31,405 bases of DNA, from the NCBI GenBank assembly GCA_034698045.1, contig JAQGAU010000309.1, positions 1 through 31,405 of the forward strand, read 5' to 3'. Each line of letters opens with the position of its first letter. Within the stretch, counting starts at the first letter, position 1. Of this stretch, positions 1 to 11,419 are shown one piece after another. The position numbers and the translations under genes are program-made. Below the pieces are notes generated by a model, which saw only the letters and a list, made by a program, of their open reading frames with translations, did not search any database and was not told where the DNA came from. The stretch comes from Paramacrobiotus richtersi (lineage: Eukaryota; Tardigrada; Eutardigrada; Parachela; Macrobiotidae).

Positions 1-151
1 CTTTTCCATTGCATTCTAAGGAGAGAATCTTGGCCGTTCCTGGTTTTCCGGGTTCCCTTGGTTTCCCCTTATAATTTATGGCATTACCATTTAGTTAGTT
101 AAGGATTAGCGTGAATAACAGGATAGAGTTACTATAACTACATAAATCAAG

Positions 152-158
152 TATATAA
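152..158 (+). promoter_or_regulatory. possible TATA-like element
   Basis: TATATAA lies 54 nt upstream of the ATG at 212, a reasonable core-promoter distance for a short 5' UTR. The surroundings are AT-rich, so a chance match is quite possible; no initiator or downstream element was recognised. Confidence 0.25.
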
Positions 159-211
159 TTGTTATATGTTTTTTAGCGTCTCTGTCCACTACGAAAGATA
201 AACTGGAAAAA

Positions 212-1431
212 ATGGCGTTCGCGCAGATAATGTGGTCCTTGTTGGCTGTTGTGCAGCTGAATGGTGCACTTCCACTGGATCAACTCAAACACGATTTCGA
301 TCTTCCTGAGCCGATCGCGACCGCGAAACATGTTAGAACATCTGACCTGGATATTATCCGCGCTAACTTCTATGAAGGCATCGATAGTACGTTTTCCTTG
401 AAACTGTTGTCGGTAGCTCGTAAATCAAATATTGTATAGCTGCAAAAGGTCTGATCAAGGATGTATTTGCCGACTTTTTGGGATTTCTACCTGTAATATT
501 TCAAAATGGAAACCGATTATTCTTGACATATTTTTTTGAATAATGCTAATCAATGTTTTGAATTTGTCTCGCTCTTGAGTGACACTCTTCTTAGAAAAGC
601 TGAAGGGTTATCGGCAACTTGCAGTGAATTATGCACATGATAATAGGTTTTGCAACCGAATATGTACTGATTAACACGTGACCATTCGGTTTTGCAGTTT
701 ACGAATTCGAAAGGTTGAAACGCGCGCGAGACGAGTACGAAAGAGATGTGTTCCGAGACTCATGTGGGATGGCTGTCCAGAGTATTAACAACACTTTGGT
801 GTCCGAAAGAGCCACAGCAGCACTACATCTTGGTCTGTCGGAGGGTGTTCTGAACAGCACAGTGCAGGCGGTCGGTACATTGTCCACCGAAGCCGGTATG
901 TGGGAACAGCGCATCCAGACTTCCAACACGACAATCACCGATATGGGGGCCGTCAAAGCAAATGTCCGACTTGAAGTCCTGGAAGAACGGGATGAAACCG
1001 CCAAGCAGAAGATACATAGTATAACGGCCGAAATCGGTGCAATCTGTGCAAAGCTGGAGAACTTCATCCAAGGAGTCAAAAATAATAATATCGACGAGAC
1101 GGCTATCGCCAACAGCATCACGGCGGCAATGGGAGAAGCAGGCGATCAGGAGGGGTTTGTTAAAGCATTGCTGGAAACGGTTGAAATCGTACTTAGCCAC
1201 CAATATAACATCATGATCTTCCATTCCGGCATTAATTACGAAGAAAACTTTCAAGACATCAAATTCTTCAGGAGTTTTAAATATCGAACGACAACGTTCT
1301 TCGTGTGGGCATTCAAAGGGCACGGCACGTTCAGCAATAAAGGCGAGGGCGGCTGGCGAAATTGGGCGTTTAATGGATACCGTGATGATAAAGCAAGCCC
1401 GTGCTTTGTGACTTTCTATAAGAGACAGTAA
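212..1431 (+). CDS. secreted coiled-coil protein with conserved C-terminal GW-NW module (copy 1)
   Basis: Two exons, 212-386 and 698-1431, give a 302-residue protein. The donor is A|GTACGT and the acceptor TTTGCAG|TTTAC; the join is phase 1 and restores one open frame. Residues 1 to about 20 form a hydrophobic signal peptide (MAFAQIMWSLLAVVQLNGA), so the protein should enter the secretory pathway. Residues ~60-190 are charged and helical, probably coiled coil, with N-glycosylation sequons NNT, NST and NTT. Residues 194-302 form the C-terminal module shared with the genes at 19686-22778 and 29147-30488: FVKALLET, YNIMIF, FFRSFKY, FFVWAF, GTFSNKG, GGWRNWAFNG, FVTF. The N-terminus shares the LKHD-[FI]-[DN]-L pattern with the 19686-22778 protein. 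The family is not one I recognise. A secreted or matrix-binding role is inference only. The start is the first ATG of the open frame and is followed directly by the signal peptide. Confidence 0.85.
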
Positions 1432-1925
1432 ATACTGTTCCCAGTTATCGTTAAGTTCTCTTGTTTTTGCATGTGTGACTGCTTCTTTTATGGACACCTT
1501 CTTTTGGACCATCATATGTTGCTCTTGTAAACGAAAATATGCTTATGGTATACGAGCAAGCGGTTATTCTTCGTAATGCATATAAATTCTTTCTTGTACG
1601 GTTGCACCATTCGGATCCACAGAAGCAAGAGTCTGATTAAAAAATAAAAATGTTTATTTTTTATATGAAGTGTGCGGTATTAAACGTGACCGACGGTCCT
1701 AGAAACAACCATTAATTTAAACCAAGGTACCCAAAGCACCTTTTGGCGGTGCATAACCATAGGTGCCGTATATAAGCAATGCCGGAAATGCTGGTTTTGT
1801 TATTTCTCCCGCACACGATAACGTATGCAAATCAAGGCAGCACGACACCACACTCATATCTGTTTGTTCTTACTTCTATGCATAAACATGAATGATGATG
1901 CATAAACACGAACGTGTGGAAGTGT
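1432..1925. other. intergenic / 3' UTR, no gene seen
   Basis: The first ~220 bases are probably 3' UTR of the upstream gene. Beyond that there is no credible coding frame. A short near-tandem duplication (ATGCATAAACA-[CT]-GAA, twice about 20 bp apart) lies at 1878-1912. Confidence 0.5.
1643..1648 (+). terminator. putative polyadenylation signal
   Basis: AATAAA occurs about 210 nt after the stop codon of the upstream secreted-protein gene, the first canonical hexamer on this strand after that stop. The position suits a 3' UTR end, but the region is A-rich and there is no transcript evidence. Confidence 0.4.
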
Positions 1926-2530
1926 AATCATTCGTGAACAACTTTACGCAAAAATTATACGACCAGTACAAATTTTTCAGCCCCTATCACAGACGATTAA
2001 TTTTTGTGACTCAAAGAATGCTGAGTGTGAGTTTGCTGGTTAAATAACTGCCCGTTGCAGAAGTTTCTGCACCTGTTTCAAATGAAGTACGCATGAAGTT
2101 AACCGTTTAAATGTGAAAAGAGTTTGAACTTCCTCCTGGCCCGGCGCCAGAGGCTTGGCGAGAATATCGTGGTTCGAGTAAACAGTAGTGCTACCAAGAC
2201 ATAATACGTAGAGTCTCTCTTATTACTACACTCTATTATGTCTTGGTGCTACCATGCCAATTGCCAGTGAAGTCCACATGCGCATTCCTGGGAAACGAAC
2301 CATGCCTAATGCAGTAAAAGAAACGATGATATCAGTTGGACAACTTGGTCAACTTCTCACATGTGCTGATGTACAGTCTGTGGCTGCGAACTTCTGATAA
2401 TATCGCCATGATTAGAAAGTTAGACTATACTTTTATCGAGAAAGCGATTGTTCCTGAAAATGTGCATGCGAAGTGGCAAACTATTCACGATCCAGGTTTC
2501 GTCACATTGGATAATGGACATTAAATTTTT
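1926..2530 (+). repeat. 5' module of the mannosidase duplication unit, copy A
   Basis: This stretch is homologous to the reverse complements of 26590-27231 and 16500-16985. Matching landmarks include AATCATTCGTGAACAACTTT and ATTATACGACCAGTAC (1926-1970), CTCCTGGCCCGGCGCCAGAG (~2134), GGGAAACGAACCATGCCTAA (~2290) and a block at 2400-2520. In each full case it sits immediately upstream of the N-terminal block of a MAN2C1-like copy, so it is probably the original gene's 5' exons or promoter region. No intact frame runs through it, and I cannot match its translation to known mannosidase residues. A small inverted-repeat element is inserted at 2195-2245. Confidence 0.65.
2188..2252. mobile_element. 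51-bp miniature inverted-repeat element with 7-bp target duplication
   Basis: The element occupies 2195-2245. It has perfect 12-bp terminal inverted repeats (CAAGACATAATA at the left, TATTATGTCTTG at the right) and is flanked by direct repeats GTGCTAC at 2188-2194 and 2246-2252. The homologous modules near 26.9 and 16.75 kb lack it, which supports an insertion. A 7-8 bp duplication and a CA...TG terminus suggest a hAT-like non-autonomous element, but 51 bp is far too short to identify a family. Confidence 0.6.
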
Positions 2531-2582
2531 ATACTCTTTTTCTTCTCTTGTTGATCGCATCGCTATCGCCATCTGATACCTA

Positions 2583-4690
2583 AAGTTGGAATACAATTTG
2601 CTTGATTCCTACGTCGCTTTATCCAAGAAATCAGCCACTGAGGAACGTGAGCGAGAGTTATGGCTAGAAGGGGAGTGTATCTGTACTGATGCGTTTGGAG
2701 CGGGCGCTGGCGGGGTGATCAACCTACCGGATGGACCCCATAACAAGTTGATGTTTGCCGTTTCCGTTTGGAATGGCCAAGCGGCAGCAGCATTTCCCGG
2801 AATGAAGCGGATTTTGCACATATATATAAATGAAAAGCAGCCCTAGCTCCGGTCCTCATCGCCAGCATCAGCAGAGAGCGATTACCTAGTTATAAAGGTT
2901 TGTTGAATTATCACTCCGATGATCTACTTAAACTACGTATACCTTCACTTAGAAATTACGTTCTTTTCGACTCATTTATCCACAATTATTTGCAGTTGAC
3001 TAACATTTCTATTATCTTCTCGATTGTAGACGGATGCGTCGACCAAGTACAAGGCTGCAAAAACTGACGTCCGATCGTTCTTCGACCAACGTAATGATGA
3101 TAGTCAACACGAGATATTAGTGCTGCCACAACGGAACACTGCCACATTGATTGCGCTTGGTTGTGGGCTCATGACGAGACCATTCGCAAGTGCGGTCGGA
3201 GCTGGATGAGTATCCTTCGCCTGATGGAAGAATACCCCCTGACTTCCGGTTCGTGGCTTCCTCCACGCAGCAGCGATTTGCTAATTACGGGACGTGGGTG
3301 TGGGTCTATGGAGTTGATGCGGTAGGGAAGTGTTTTCTCTGAAAATGTTTAGTCTGTAACTTTCTGATCGGAGTTTCAGCGATTCCGTATACAAATATCT
3401 TTATTGGGGGAAAGTTCTTATATCTTGCGGTTTATTTTACTCATAGTTATGCATACGTATCCTCTCATCCAGTGGCAAATCGTAGTGGCCCATAACGTGA
3501 TAAACGTCGTATCAAAGTGTTAGTTGCATGTGATATCTTAAAGGCTCAAGAATCTATTTAATATGCAGTTAGTTTTTTAGGAATCCAGGTAGTAGACGGA
3601 TGTAGGCTATTGATGATTGAAATTAAAAGTTTTTGACGGTTAATGCAGAGGCTTTACATAATCGTATATTTTGATGTCCTGTACTATTTTGTTAGGTGCG
3701 ATATGTTCTGGCAGCGGGATACTTTCGGTTACTCCGCGCATTTGCCGCAGGCGCAGGTTATGCGCATGGCTGGACACAAGTACGAAGCGCCAAAAGGTCC
3801 TGGACTCTGGTGAATAAGTTTCCACATAATAATTTCATCTGGCGCTGAGTCGACGGCTCGGAAGTGTTGGTGCATTTCCCGCCCGGTGAAAGCTATAGGA
3901 TGAGTCTGATTATGGATGACACGGTGAAAAGCATTGACAACTTGAAAGATAAGAGGCACATTGACCAGAGCATGTTGTTTTTTTTGCATGTTGCTGTATG
4001 GGTATGGACACGGTGGAGGCGGCTGTACAACGGCCATGATCGAGAAGGTCAGTGAACGCTGCGAAACGTGATGCAGACTTTAATTAATTTTAGTTGTGCG
4101 ATGTTAATACATACCGGTACATACATTTTGTCCATGTAAGTGCTATGTGCGTATTTCTTCTTCTTGTTTCTTATATTAATTTGGAAGGTACCACTCCGGG
4201 TATTTACTTTTAGCTTTCCGGTTGTCTTTCCAAATTTAATTTGTTTAATTATTAATGAAGGAATGAACGGTATCGAGGGTGTACCCAAAGTCTCTCTGGA
4301 TAAAACTATTTCGGAGTTTGCTGGCATTTAATCAAAACTCAACTTTATAAAAAACTTGTTATTAAGACGTTAAATGTGAACTTCTTGGTATTTCTGTGTT
4401 TTCAAAAGACGAAGCCTCGCTTAAACTTGAATGGCTTTTGTGCTTCATTATTTTTCATGTACTGATGAATGTTAATGTGTTTTACTTGACAACTTCGTAC
4501 TCTTTCCCAGGACCTTAAACGAAGCTTGTGAATCCAACCTGAACTTCCGCTCGTCAAGTCAGCGGCCGCTTTTCAACTCCAGTAGCGGCACAAGCTACTA
4601 CAAGCTGAAAGGCATGCTACTTGCGCATCTCTGCCGCCTTACTCCATGACGACTTGAATATCATTCTTAGTGCAGACAGTAACGGCGGGT
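2583..4690 (+). pseudogene. decayed cytosolic alpha-mannosidase (MAN2C1-like, GH38), copy A
   Basis: Exon-like blocks follow the order of a GH38 MAN2C1-type enzyme, which trims free oligosaccharides and mannose-rich glycans. Block 2583-2800 holds RELWLE and DAFGAGAGG. Block 3031-3300 holds the zinc-binding motif [10 protein letters not shown] (3137-3166). Block 3690-4047 holds the nucleophile region DTFGYSAHLPQ (Asp codon 3718-3720), then NKFPHNNF, VLVHFPPGESY and a Gly-rich end before a GTCAGT donor. Block 4258-4330 holds VPKVSLDKTISEFAG, and 4512-4690 is the linker. Lesions: frameshifts around 3130 and 3745, a stop in place of a Gly codon at ~3846, a T-run insertion near 3985, and loss of the whole C-terminal beta-rich half. 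Another copy begins immediately after. It cannot encode an enzyme. Confidence 0.82.
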
Positions 4691-4739
4691 TCACATCTTT
4701 CTGACGCCCGACATGTCGTGCTTCAGTGAGCTGTCAACT

Positions 4740-7700
4740 TGCAAACTGTAGGTTTATTGTGGATATAAACATTCCCGAATCATGGACAGGAAGAGGTCGA
4801 TTTGCTCTGGGATTCTGGGAGCGAAGCTATGCTCAGGGAGCACGGTGCAAAAACTTTCCTGCAGGCTTTCAGTGACGGAATCGATTTCCAAATGCGCGAT
4901 TTCTACGTTTTATCCACCAAAAAAACTTCAAAGGAAGTTGTGGCTGGAACTGGCTTGTAATAATGCGTTCGGAGCGGGTGCTAGCGGGATATGATCAACC
5001 CACCGGAACCCAACAAGAAATTCTCCTTTAAGAAAGCATCGCTTGCCGCTTTTGATCGCGAAGGGTTTGATCTCTTTACCGATTTCGAGATTTTGATCGA
5101 ATTGGCCAAGCGTCTTCCGGATCACATTTCGATGAATTATCAAGCGATGTACCGGTATCTGGCTAACCATATTATTAATATCATGAGGTGGGTTCTAATT
5201 TCTTTTACCGCAAGAACAGAGCTCCTTGCGTCCTCGTTTCTGTTTGTTGCCGGGCGTTTGATCATACCGTCGCTTTGTTTATTATCCACTTTTGTTGTGC
5301 TGTGGCTTGTAAAAATTTGTTGAATGATCACTCCTTTGATCTGATACTTTTACGTTTATTTTGACGCTAGATCAATTATGCACAGTCAGGTATTTGCGGT
5401 TGACTAGTATTTCTGTGTGATTTCAGACGGATGCGTCGAGTAAAATATCCGACATGCGAGAACTAACCTCCTAGCTCTTCCTAACGAAACCGTGACAGTC
5501 AGCGCAAGATATTGGCGTTGGGCCACTGCCACATTGACTGTATCCGGTTGTAGGAGTGCAACTAAACCATTCATTCGCAAGTGCGATCGCAGCTGGATTA
5601 CGATGATTCGTCTGATGTAGAAGTACCCCGACTTCCGGTTCATGGCCTCCTCGGCGCAGCAGTTCCGTTGGGTGAAGGAGCACTATCCGATTGTGAAACA
5701 ACAATGGTCGTACATTTTAACCTAGCGCTGTATGTATGCTGAGCAAGTAAAGAAATTCGTCCGGAAAGGTCGTTCATTCCCGACGGCGGCCACTGGGTGG
5801 AGATGGACGGCAAACTGCCTAGCGGAGAAGCTTCCATCCGGCCGTTCCTCCACGGGCCGTAGTTTTTCCAAGAGGAATTTGGTATTCGGTAAGAAAGTAA
5901 CGCCTCAGTAATAAACGTGTTTCTTATTTATGCAACGGAAACTTAAATATTGGTGTCGTTCTAAATTAAAAGGTTTTCGGTTTAAAAGACTGGGTTGAGT
6001 ATGTGTTAACGTTATTAGGTAATTCGTATTAGGGGATCAGTCTGGAATTATCTATCAGATTTTTACCCTTCTCAGTATCCCAAATCTTTGGTAATTAGGG
6101 AAAGGTTGTTACTTGGCCGTTCATTTCACTTCTTGCTGTTAGCTGTGTATATCGTATCATTTCTTGTTAAGTGGCAACACGTAGTACAACGGCACATAGC
6201 GTGCGCGCTATGAGAGAATTGCATGTTAAATGTTTATGAATCCAGTTGTGGTCTGTTTATAGCATGAGCTGCGAGTTTTTCTGGAAGATATCGCGAAATG
6301 TACGCATTCTGGATGTTAATCTATGGTCCGTGATTTTTAAAATTGTTTACAAATGGAAAACGGTAGGTAGTATTGATCTTCACTCTAATCAATGTTTGCA
6401 TAGATGCGACACGTTCCGGATACGCTCGGTTACTCCGCGCAGGTTATGCGTTTGTCTGGAATCCATATTGCCTCACCGCCAAAATGTTCTGGAGTAACGT
6501 ATAGTGAATAACTGTTCAGAACACGGTGAAAATCGGGTTCCCCATAAAGATAAGGGGCGCGATGACCAGAGCATGCTGCTGTATGGATACGGGTATGAAT
6601 AGTGGCGCTACAGCGGCCATGATCGAGAGAGGTCAGTAAGCCCTGGGGAATTGGTTTCGAAAATTATTCGAATTTGTAATGTGGCAATTTGATTGAAACT
6701 GTTTATTATTGGAGTTTTTTCTAATTGTCGCGTCCAGTTTTTAAAAAATTTACTTCTTTTTGGCGCTTCTGAAACTTGAAGAGCTTTTGTATGTGTTCGT
6801 AAACATTAATTACGTAGAAGTATGTAAGAACGTGTGTAAAAAATGTGTGTGTATGTTCACGTTACACGTATTCAAAAATCACATAACGGTCCTTGTCACC
6901 TTTACCTACAGCGCTATTTGGATGACACGCACATGTCTTCAAAAGTATTGTGCTGTGTTTTAGGTCGCAGAATGAAGGATATCGATGGTGTACTGGAAGT
7001 CCCTCTGGATAAAACTGTTTGGAATTTTTCGCCGGGTTGGAAAAGAAGCAAAAGAACCTTACCGTATGGAGATGGCAGTTGTACTTACTTAATTGTTAGA
7101 ACTACACAACAGCACATACACGACGCAGATACTGCTGAAACGGAACAACCGAATAGTACAGAACTTGTTCTTTGATGTGGAGGTTCTGGACAGCTTGCTG
7201 TATGCATTTCTCGGCATTGAGCCGAGAAGCAGAACAAAGCAGTGACAGGACTCCCTTCCGCAACAGTTTCATGATGTGCTGCTCGGAACATCCACTGCAA
7301 AAGTTTTCAAGGATGCTAATCGCATTTTAAGTAAGCAACTAACCCAAAAGTCTTTTTTTATAAGTCTGAAGTCAGTCATGCGTCATATGTTTTGTTTGCA
7401 GTTAACAAAACAAAATCATCTTTTTAATTTTAAAATGAACTGAGAAACGATACAGTTTTTGTTCGTTTTTGGCAGTTTTTGCTTTCGTAGGTTTTCCTAG
7501 ACGAAACCGCGCTTTAATTGTACTTCTGTGTGTTAAATATGACTGGTTTGCTTTATCCAGATTTGTTTTGTTTTCCGGTAAAAAATTGTTTGTTATGTTA
7601 TTGACAGTTTCACTATCTTCCCAGGCAACCTTATCGACACTTTGAACGAAGATTGTGGATCCAACCTGAACTTCGTCTCGCTAAGCCAGCCGCCATTTTC

Positions 7701-8090
7701 AACGCCAGCAGCGGCACAATATAATGCAGGACGAAAAGCACACTACTTGCACGGCCCTTCCTCCTTCCTGCATGGCAAACGATATTCGGTAATTCGATAT
7801 TCCCTGAATGCGGTCAGCATACACAAACATGACAATGGAGAATGAGTTCCTCACGGTGAAGATAAACGCTTTCGATGTGATCTCGTCGATGCTGCTCCAA
7901 CCGGCCGGATCGGCGTGTAGCGGGAACGCAGTTAACCGGATGGCCTTTTTTCACTGCAGACGCTCCAGGACAGTGGTCATTAATCTGATCCGAACGTTAG
8001 AAACTGCTGTTATGTCAGTTTTGCTGCGACCTTTCTGGTCTTTGTTAGCAGTCTTGTCAGTCTTCAGTCAGATTCAGTCTTGTTAGCACT
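4740..8090 (+). pseudogene. decayed MAN2C1-like alpha-mannosidase, copy A2 (tandem)
   Basis: This is a second copy, head-to-tail behind copy A. Block 4766-5187 is the best-preserved N-terminus in the window (DSGSEAMLREHGAKTF, then LWLELACNNAFGAGA, INPPEPNKKFSFKKASLAAF), ending at a GTGGGT donor. Block 5428-5889 has the zinc motif GHCHID (5521-5538) followed by a stop, then TQQF-like sequence and HWVEMDGKLPSGEAS. Block 6384-6632 is a badly eroded nucleophile exon. Block 6965-7331 holds PLDKTV, LYLELHNSTYTT-like and QFHDVLLGTS sequence. Block 7624-8090 is the linker plus MENEFLTVKINAF, the start of the C-terminal domain. Frameshifts at ~4937 and ~4990 and several stops are visible. The last ~300 residues of the family are absent. 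Retained intron spacing indicates DNA duplication rather than retrotransposition. Confidence 0.82.
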
Positions 8091-8470
8091 TACAGATATC
8101 TGTGATTCGAACACGTATTAAATCAATTCTCGATTGTCAGAATGGGTGCGTGAAAGTTTTTCAAAGACTACTGGAAATGAACTGTGGCAGCGCGGTTTTT
8201 TCGTGAGGTGTGAAGTATTATTATTATTGTGTTACGCGCCGTAAGGTGACGTTAAACCATGGCATACAGTACAGTCTGCAAGCGCAATCGCATGCACCAT
8301 GGTGGGCTTTTGGTACATTGGGCAGAACATCTGCAGCGTTTCCCTTGCCAAAGCTTTACGCACATTCTGCTAACCATAACGCGGCGCGTAGCAGAGTTTT
8401 TTGTATGTTTAGCGTGTGACTCAAAACGTGGATGCACTTATACATAACTCCGATTGTCCTCAATCAGACA
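8091..8470. other. intergenic, no gene seen
   Basis: No conserved frame or family match. It follows the point where copy A2 loses homology to the other mannosidase copies, so it may hold unrecognisable C-terminal remnants. Confidence 0.4.
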
Positions 8471-8725
8471 TTGCCCATTTCCGATTTTTCCATAGCCCAT
8501 CCATTCCCATTTTTTTCTTGCTTTCCCATTCATACCATTCCCATTTTTTTCCAATCAGTCCCCATTTTTAATCATTTAAAAATACAGCCCCATTTCTCAC
8601 CCCAAAATTTCGCAAAAATTCGCGATGTATTTTTAAAGCATAATTTTTATTTTTCACTTTGCAAAAGCCGAAAAATCCGTCGAAATCGCTGTTGCGGAAA
8701 ATTGTTCGCGCGAAGCGCGAAGCCG
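8471..8725. repeat. pyrimidine-rich CCCATTT repeats and GC hairpin
   Basis: From 8471 to about 8600 the + strand is built of diverged CCCATTT(T) units; CCATTCCCATTTTTTT recurs at 8501 and 8535. At 8705-8721 there is a perfect hairpin, TTCGCGC-GAA-GCGCGAA. Together they look like a small repetitive element or low-complexity patch. A 134-residue frame crosses it but is only repeat translation. Confidence 0.45.
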
Positions 8726-9278
8726 ACGATTAATTACGAATTAAATACGCGGAAAAAGCAGGAAAAGACTCCTCATTCGGATAACGACATGAAGTTCAGA
8801 AGCAAAATTTCCGCTGCTAATCGCATTCCTCATTAGAAGGCATACTAACCGTCGAAACTGCAACCGATGACATGCACAACTGAACAAACCGAGTCACTTG
8901 TTGACGGTAAAATCTAAGCGAATCTGACCGTTACATTACTTACATACCACATCTGTACATATACATTTTTTCCCCTGATATGAAGTGATGTGGTCAACCA
9001 ATAAGAACTGACTGCATGAGTTCTGGAAAGTATACGTACATCCGCTGACTACCAGTATACTGCTTGCCGGCATTGTTTACAATCTTTGTTTCGGTGTAAA
9101 CGGAAGTCAGCAAGTAAAATCTTCGAAACATGAGCTATGCATAGAAGTACCAACCCGACTGCTCACTATGTATAAATCCGCCAACGGAATGTGTACAGTT
9201 TTTCGCAAAACGTATTTATGACTGATTTCTTCATCTGGATGTTAATGCTGTTCGCATATTGATCTTCTTATAACTGAA
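8726..9278. other. upstream region of the GT17 gene
   Basis: No coding sequence seen. It holds the presumed promoter and 5' UTR of the glycosyltransferase that starts at 9279. Confidence 0.45.
9171..9177 (+). promoter_or_regulatory. candidate TATA box of the GT17 gene
   Basis: TATAAAT followed by a GC-containing spacer, 108 nt upstream of the ATG at 9279. Sequence and distance suit a core promoter with a ~75-nt 5' UTR. No transcript evidence. Confidence 0.35.
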
Positions 9279-11183
9279 ATGCGGCGATTGTCGGAGATAT
9301 CTCGAATTGCGAAACGATGGTTAAGACCGCATCGGAGAAAGTACACCTTCACTTTAGGATGTGTTTGGCTCATTTTCTGCGTTTATTATCACGTTTTCAT
9401 TTATCTCATGTTGAAGCGTGACCTGGCGTACCTAACACGTCCGTTGTAGGATACACCGGAGGGAAATTTCACAGAGATCCATGCATCTGCATACCGAGTA
9501 TCGAATGAAGATGAAGCGCGGCGGCGCTGTGAACACAATAAGTGGAGGTACCAGGAAGTGAGTACAGTTTGAAATTCATTCGACCAGAATGCGTTTTTCT
9601 TCCAAATTGTTCGTAGATAAATTATTCGATTTTATTTACAAATTTCATGCCACTAATTCGAATTTACTTGCCTGGTGTACTGTACTGTAAGTATTGAAAT
9701 TTGTAATTATTAGTGGCGATATATTGCAAACCTGAATGACAAAAATTAATATGTTGATGACGACGGCCGTATCAGAAGTTAGATTACCGGTAAAACTTTA
9801 TTAACTGCAGTACTTCAAAAATGAGTGGAAAGTATATCAGAATAGCAAACGTGTGTGCTTATGAATTATGATAATCCACAGCGAGGCAAAAGATGCTGCA
9901 TAAGGATTCATGTTACCGCGTTCAGTACAGAGATTCGTTGTATCACTTCCGGTTCACCGAAAATTCTGATGAACTGAGAGCTTTCCATATGCATGGTGTA
10001 ATTGTGCAATTAAAAAAACAAAGCTCAACAAGTTTGACAAAGTTTAAAATATGCGAGTTCTGAATTGGTAACAGATTGTTTTAATTTTACTCCGTCCATA
10101 TGTACTTCGACGGAAAAGCCATTTCTCTTACTTACACTTTAATTAAGCACAAGCATTTCTGCCACCTGTTGTGTAAACTTACTGTATGACTCGTTAGTGT
10201 AAAATACATTTTCTAACGGTTTGCAACATACTAAGTTTTAAAATACTATTTATACTGTTTATTTTCTTACTGTATGAAGTAGTTTTGCAGTGGTACTGGC
10301 AAGTGTGAGCGTTGTTTACCGGCAATCTGTAGCTCATATTTTCCATAACTGTTTCTCTTACAGGTGCATATGCAGCCACGTGTCATCGATGCAGTAATCT
10401 TCAGCAATGAGCTGGATATAATATTGGAGATACGGATCCGTGAACTATGGGAAGTTGCGGATATGTTCGTAATCCTAGAGTCCCACCGGACCTTCTCCGG
10501 CCACCCCAAACCTTGTTTTTGCTGCGCACGCACGGTTTCAGTTTGCCAAGGCCAAAATAGTGACCGCTGTGGTCACTATACTTACTCCGTTGCAACCCGG
10601 GCAAAGTACGTTCGACTACGAAACAAAGATGCGCCGTTGGATGAACCACTTTCTGCATAGTAAAGGTGTCGATCTCCGTGAAAACGACCTGTTAATCATT
10701 TCCGATGTGGACGAAATCCCGCGTAAAGCTGTTATATCTCTGCTGAAAACATGTGCCGGATGGCCGAATCCGCTAATGTTGCAAATGACAAATTTTCTCT
10801 ATTCTTTTGAGTTTGCAACGTCCAACCATGTATGGCGTGCGAAGATCAGACGGATCGAAGCCGGGGACGTCAATGTGTACACCCGGGCGCGGACGTCAAA
10901 TGACGTGCTTCCGGACGCCGGGTGGCATTGCTCGTTCTGCTTTCGGGATATCGACGATATTATATTCAAAATGCAAGCCTGGTCTCATGTAGATAGAGCC
11001 ACGGACCAGAGACTGCTGGATAAGGATGCGGTCCGGATTAAGATCTCCAATGGGAAGGACATCTTCGACATAGAAGGGGGAAAATCAAATCGGATAACCA
11101 CGTTCTGTTCATCACCAGTAATTTCGCCCAATGAGTCATCACAGTACAACAGGGAGAACCGGAATGCGCGCCTTTTAGCGTAG
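9279..11183 (+). pseudogene. GT17 beta-1,4-N-acetylglucosaminyltransferase (MGAT3-like), disrupted
   Basis: Two exons, 9279-9557 (donor GAA|GTGAGT) and 10364-11183 (acceptor CTTACAG), joined in phase 0. The layout is a Golgi type II protein: a basic cytosolic tail (MRRLSEISRIAKRW), a membrane segment at residues ~26-45, a stem with CEHNKWRYQE, then the GT17 catalytic domain: VIDAVIFSNELD, ADMFVILESHRTFSGHPKP, LLIISDVDEIPR (acidic metal/donor site, 10703-10714), DAGWHCSFCF. The family adds a bisecting GlcNAc to the core mannose of N-glycans; for this member the acceptor is inferred. Two lesions: an in-frame TAG at 9447-9449 (codon 57, in the stem) and a 2-nt loss at ~10511, after which the frame moves so that LVFAAHARF and KAKIVTAV continue the family pattern. 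These could be assembly errors, since the rest reads cleanly. Nothing suggests an intron that would remove the stop. A recent pseudogene is the simplest reading. Confidence 0.8.
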
Positions 11184-11347
11184 AGAGGAAATCACTGCCT
11201 GATTAGTGCGCACAGACGAGTGTCAGTGTTAATCCATGACGCCATAGCCGGCTTGTACGCACAGAGTCGTGGTTATCCGATTTAATTTTCCCCCTTCTAT
11301 ACCCCGAAGCACACAATCATCGCGAGTTCTTTTGGAATCTGGGTGCA

Positions 11348-11419
11348 GCAGATCGTAATCCCTGTATGTTTGGTGAGCCCCACGTAGGGCTCACCGAACG
11401 TATAGGGATTATAATCTGC
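11348..11419. repeat. 72-nt imperfect hairpin downstream of GT17
   Basis: Arms of 33 nt (11348-11380 and 11387-11419) flank a 6-nt loop (CACGTA), with 28 of 33 positions complementary. The innermost paired tract is GGTGAGCCC/GGGCTCACC. It lies ~165 nt after the GT17 stop and could be a fold-back mobile-element relic or a structured 3' UTR element. Confidence 0.6.

Noticed and set aside
823..1515. 230-codon open frame on the minus strand
   Set aside because: It is antisense to the 698-1431 exon, whose protein matches two paralogues; the antisense frame has no homologue here.
8432..8836. 134-codon frame
   Set aside because: It is translation of the CCCATTT repeat tract; no splice, family or paralogue support.
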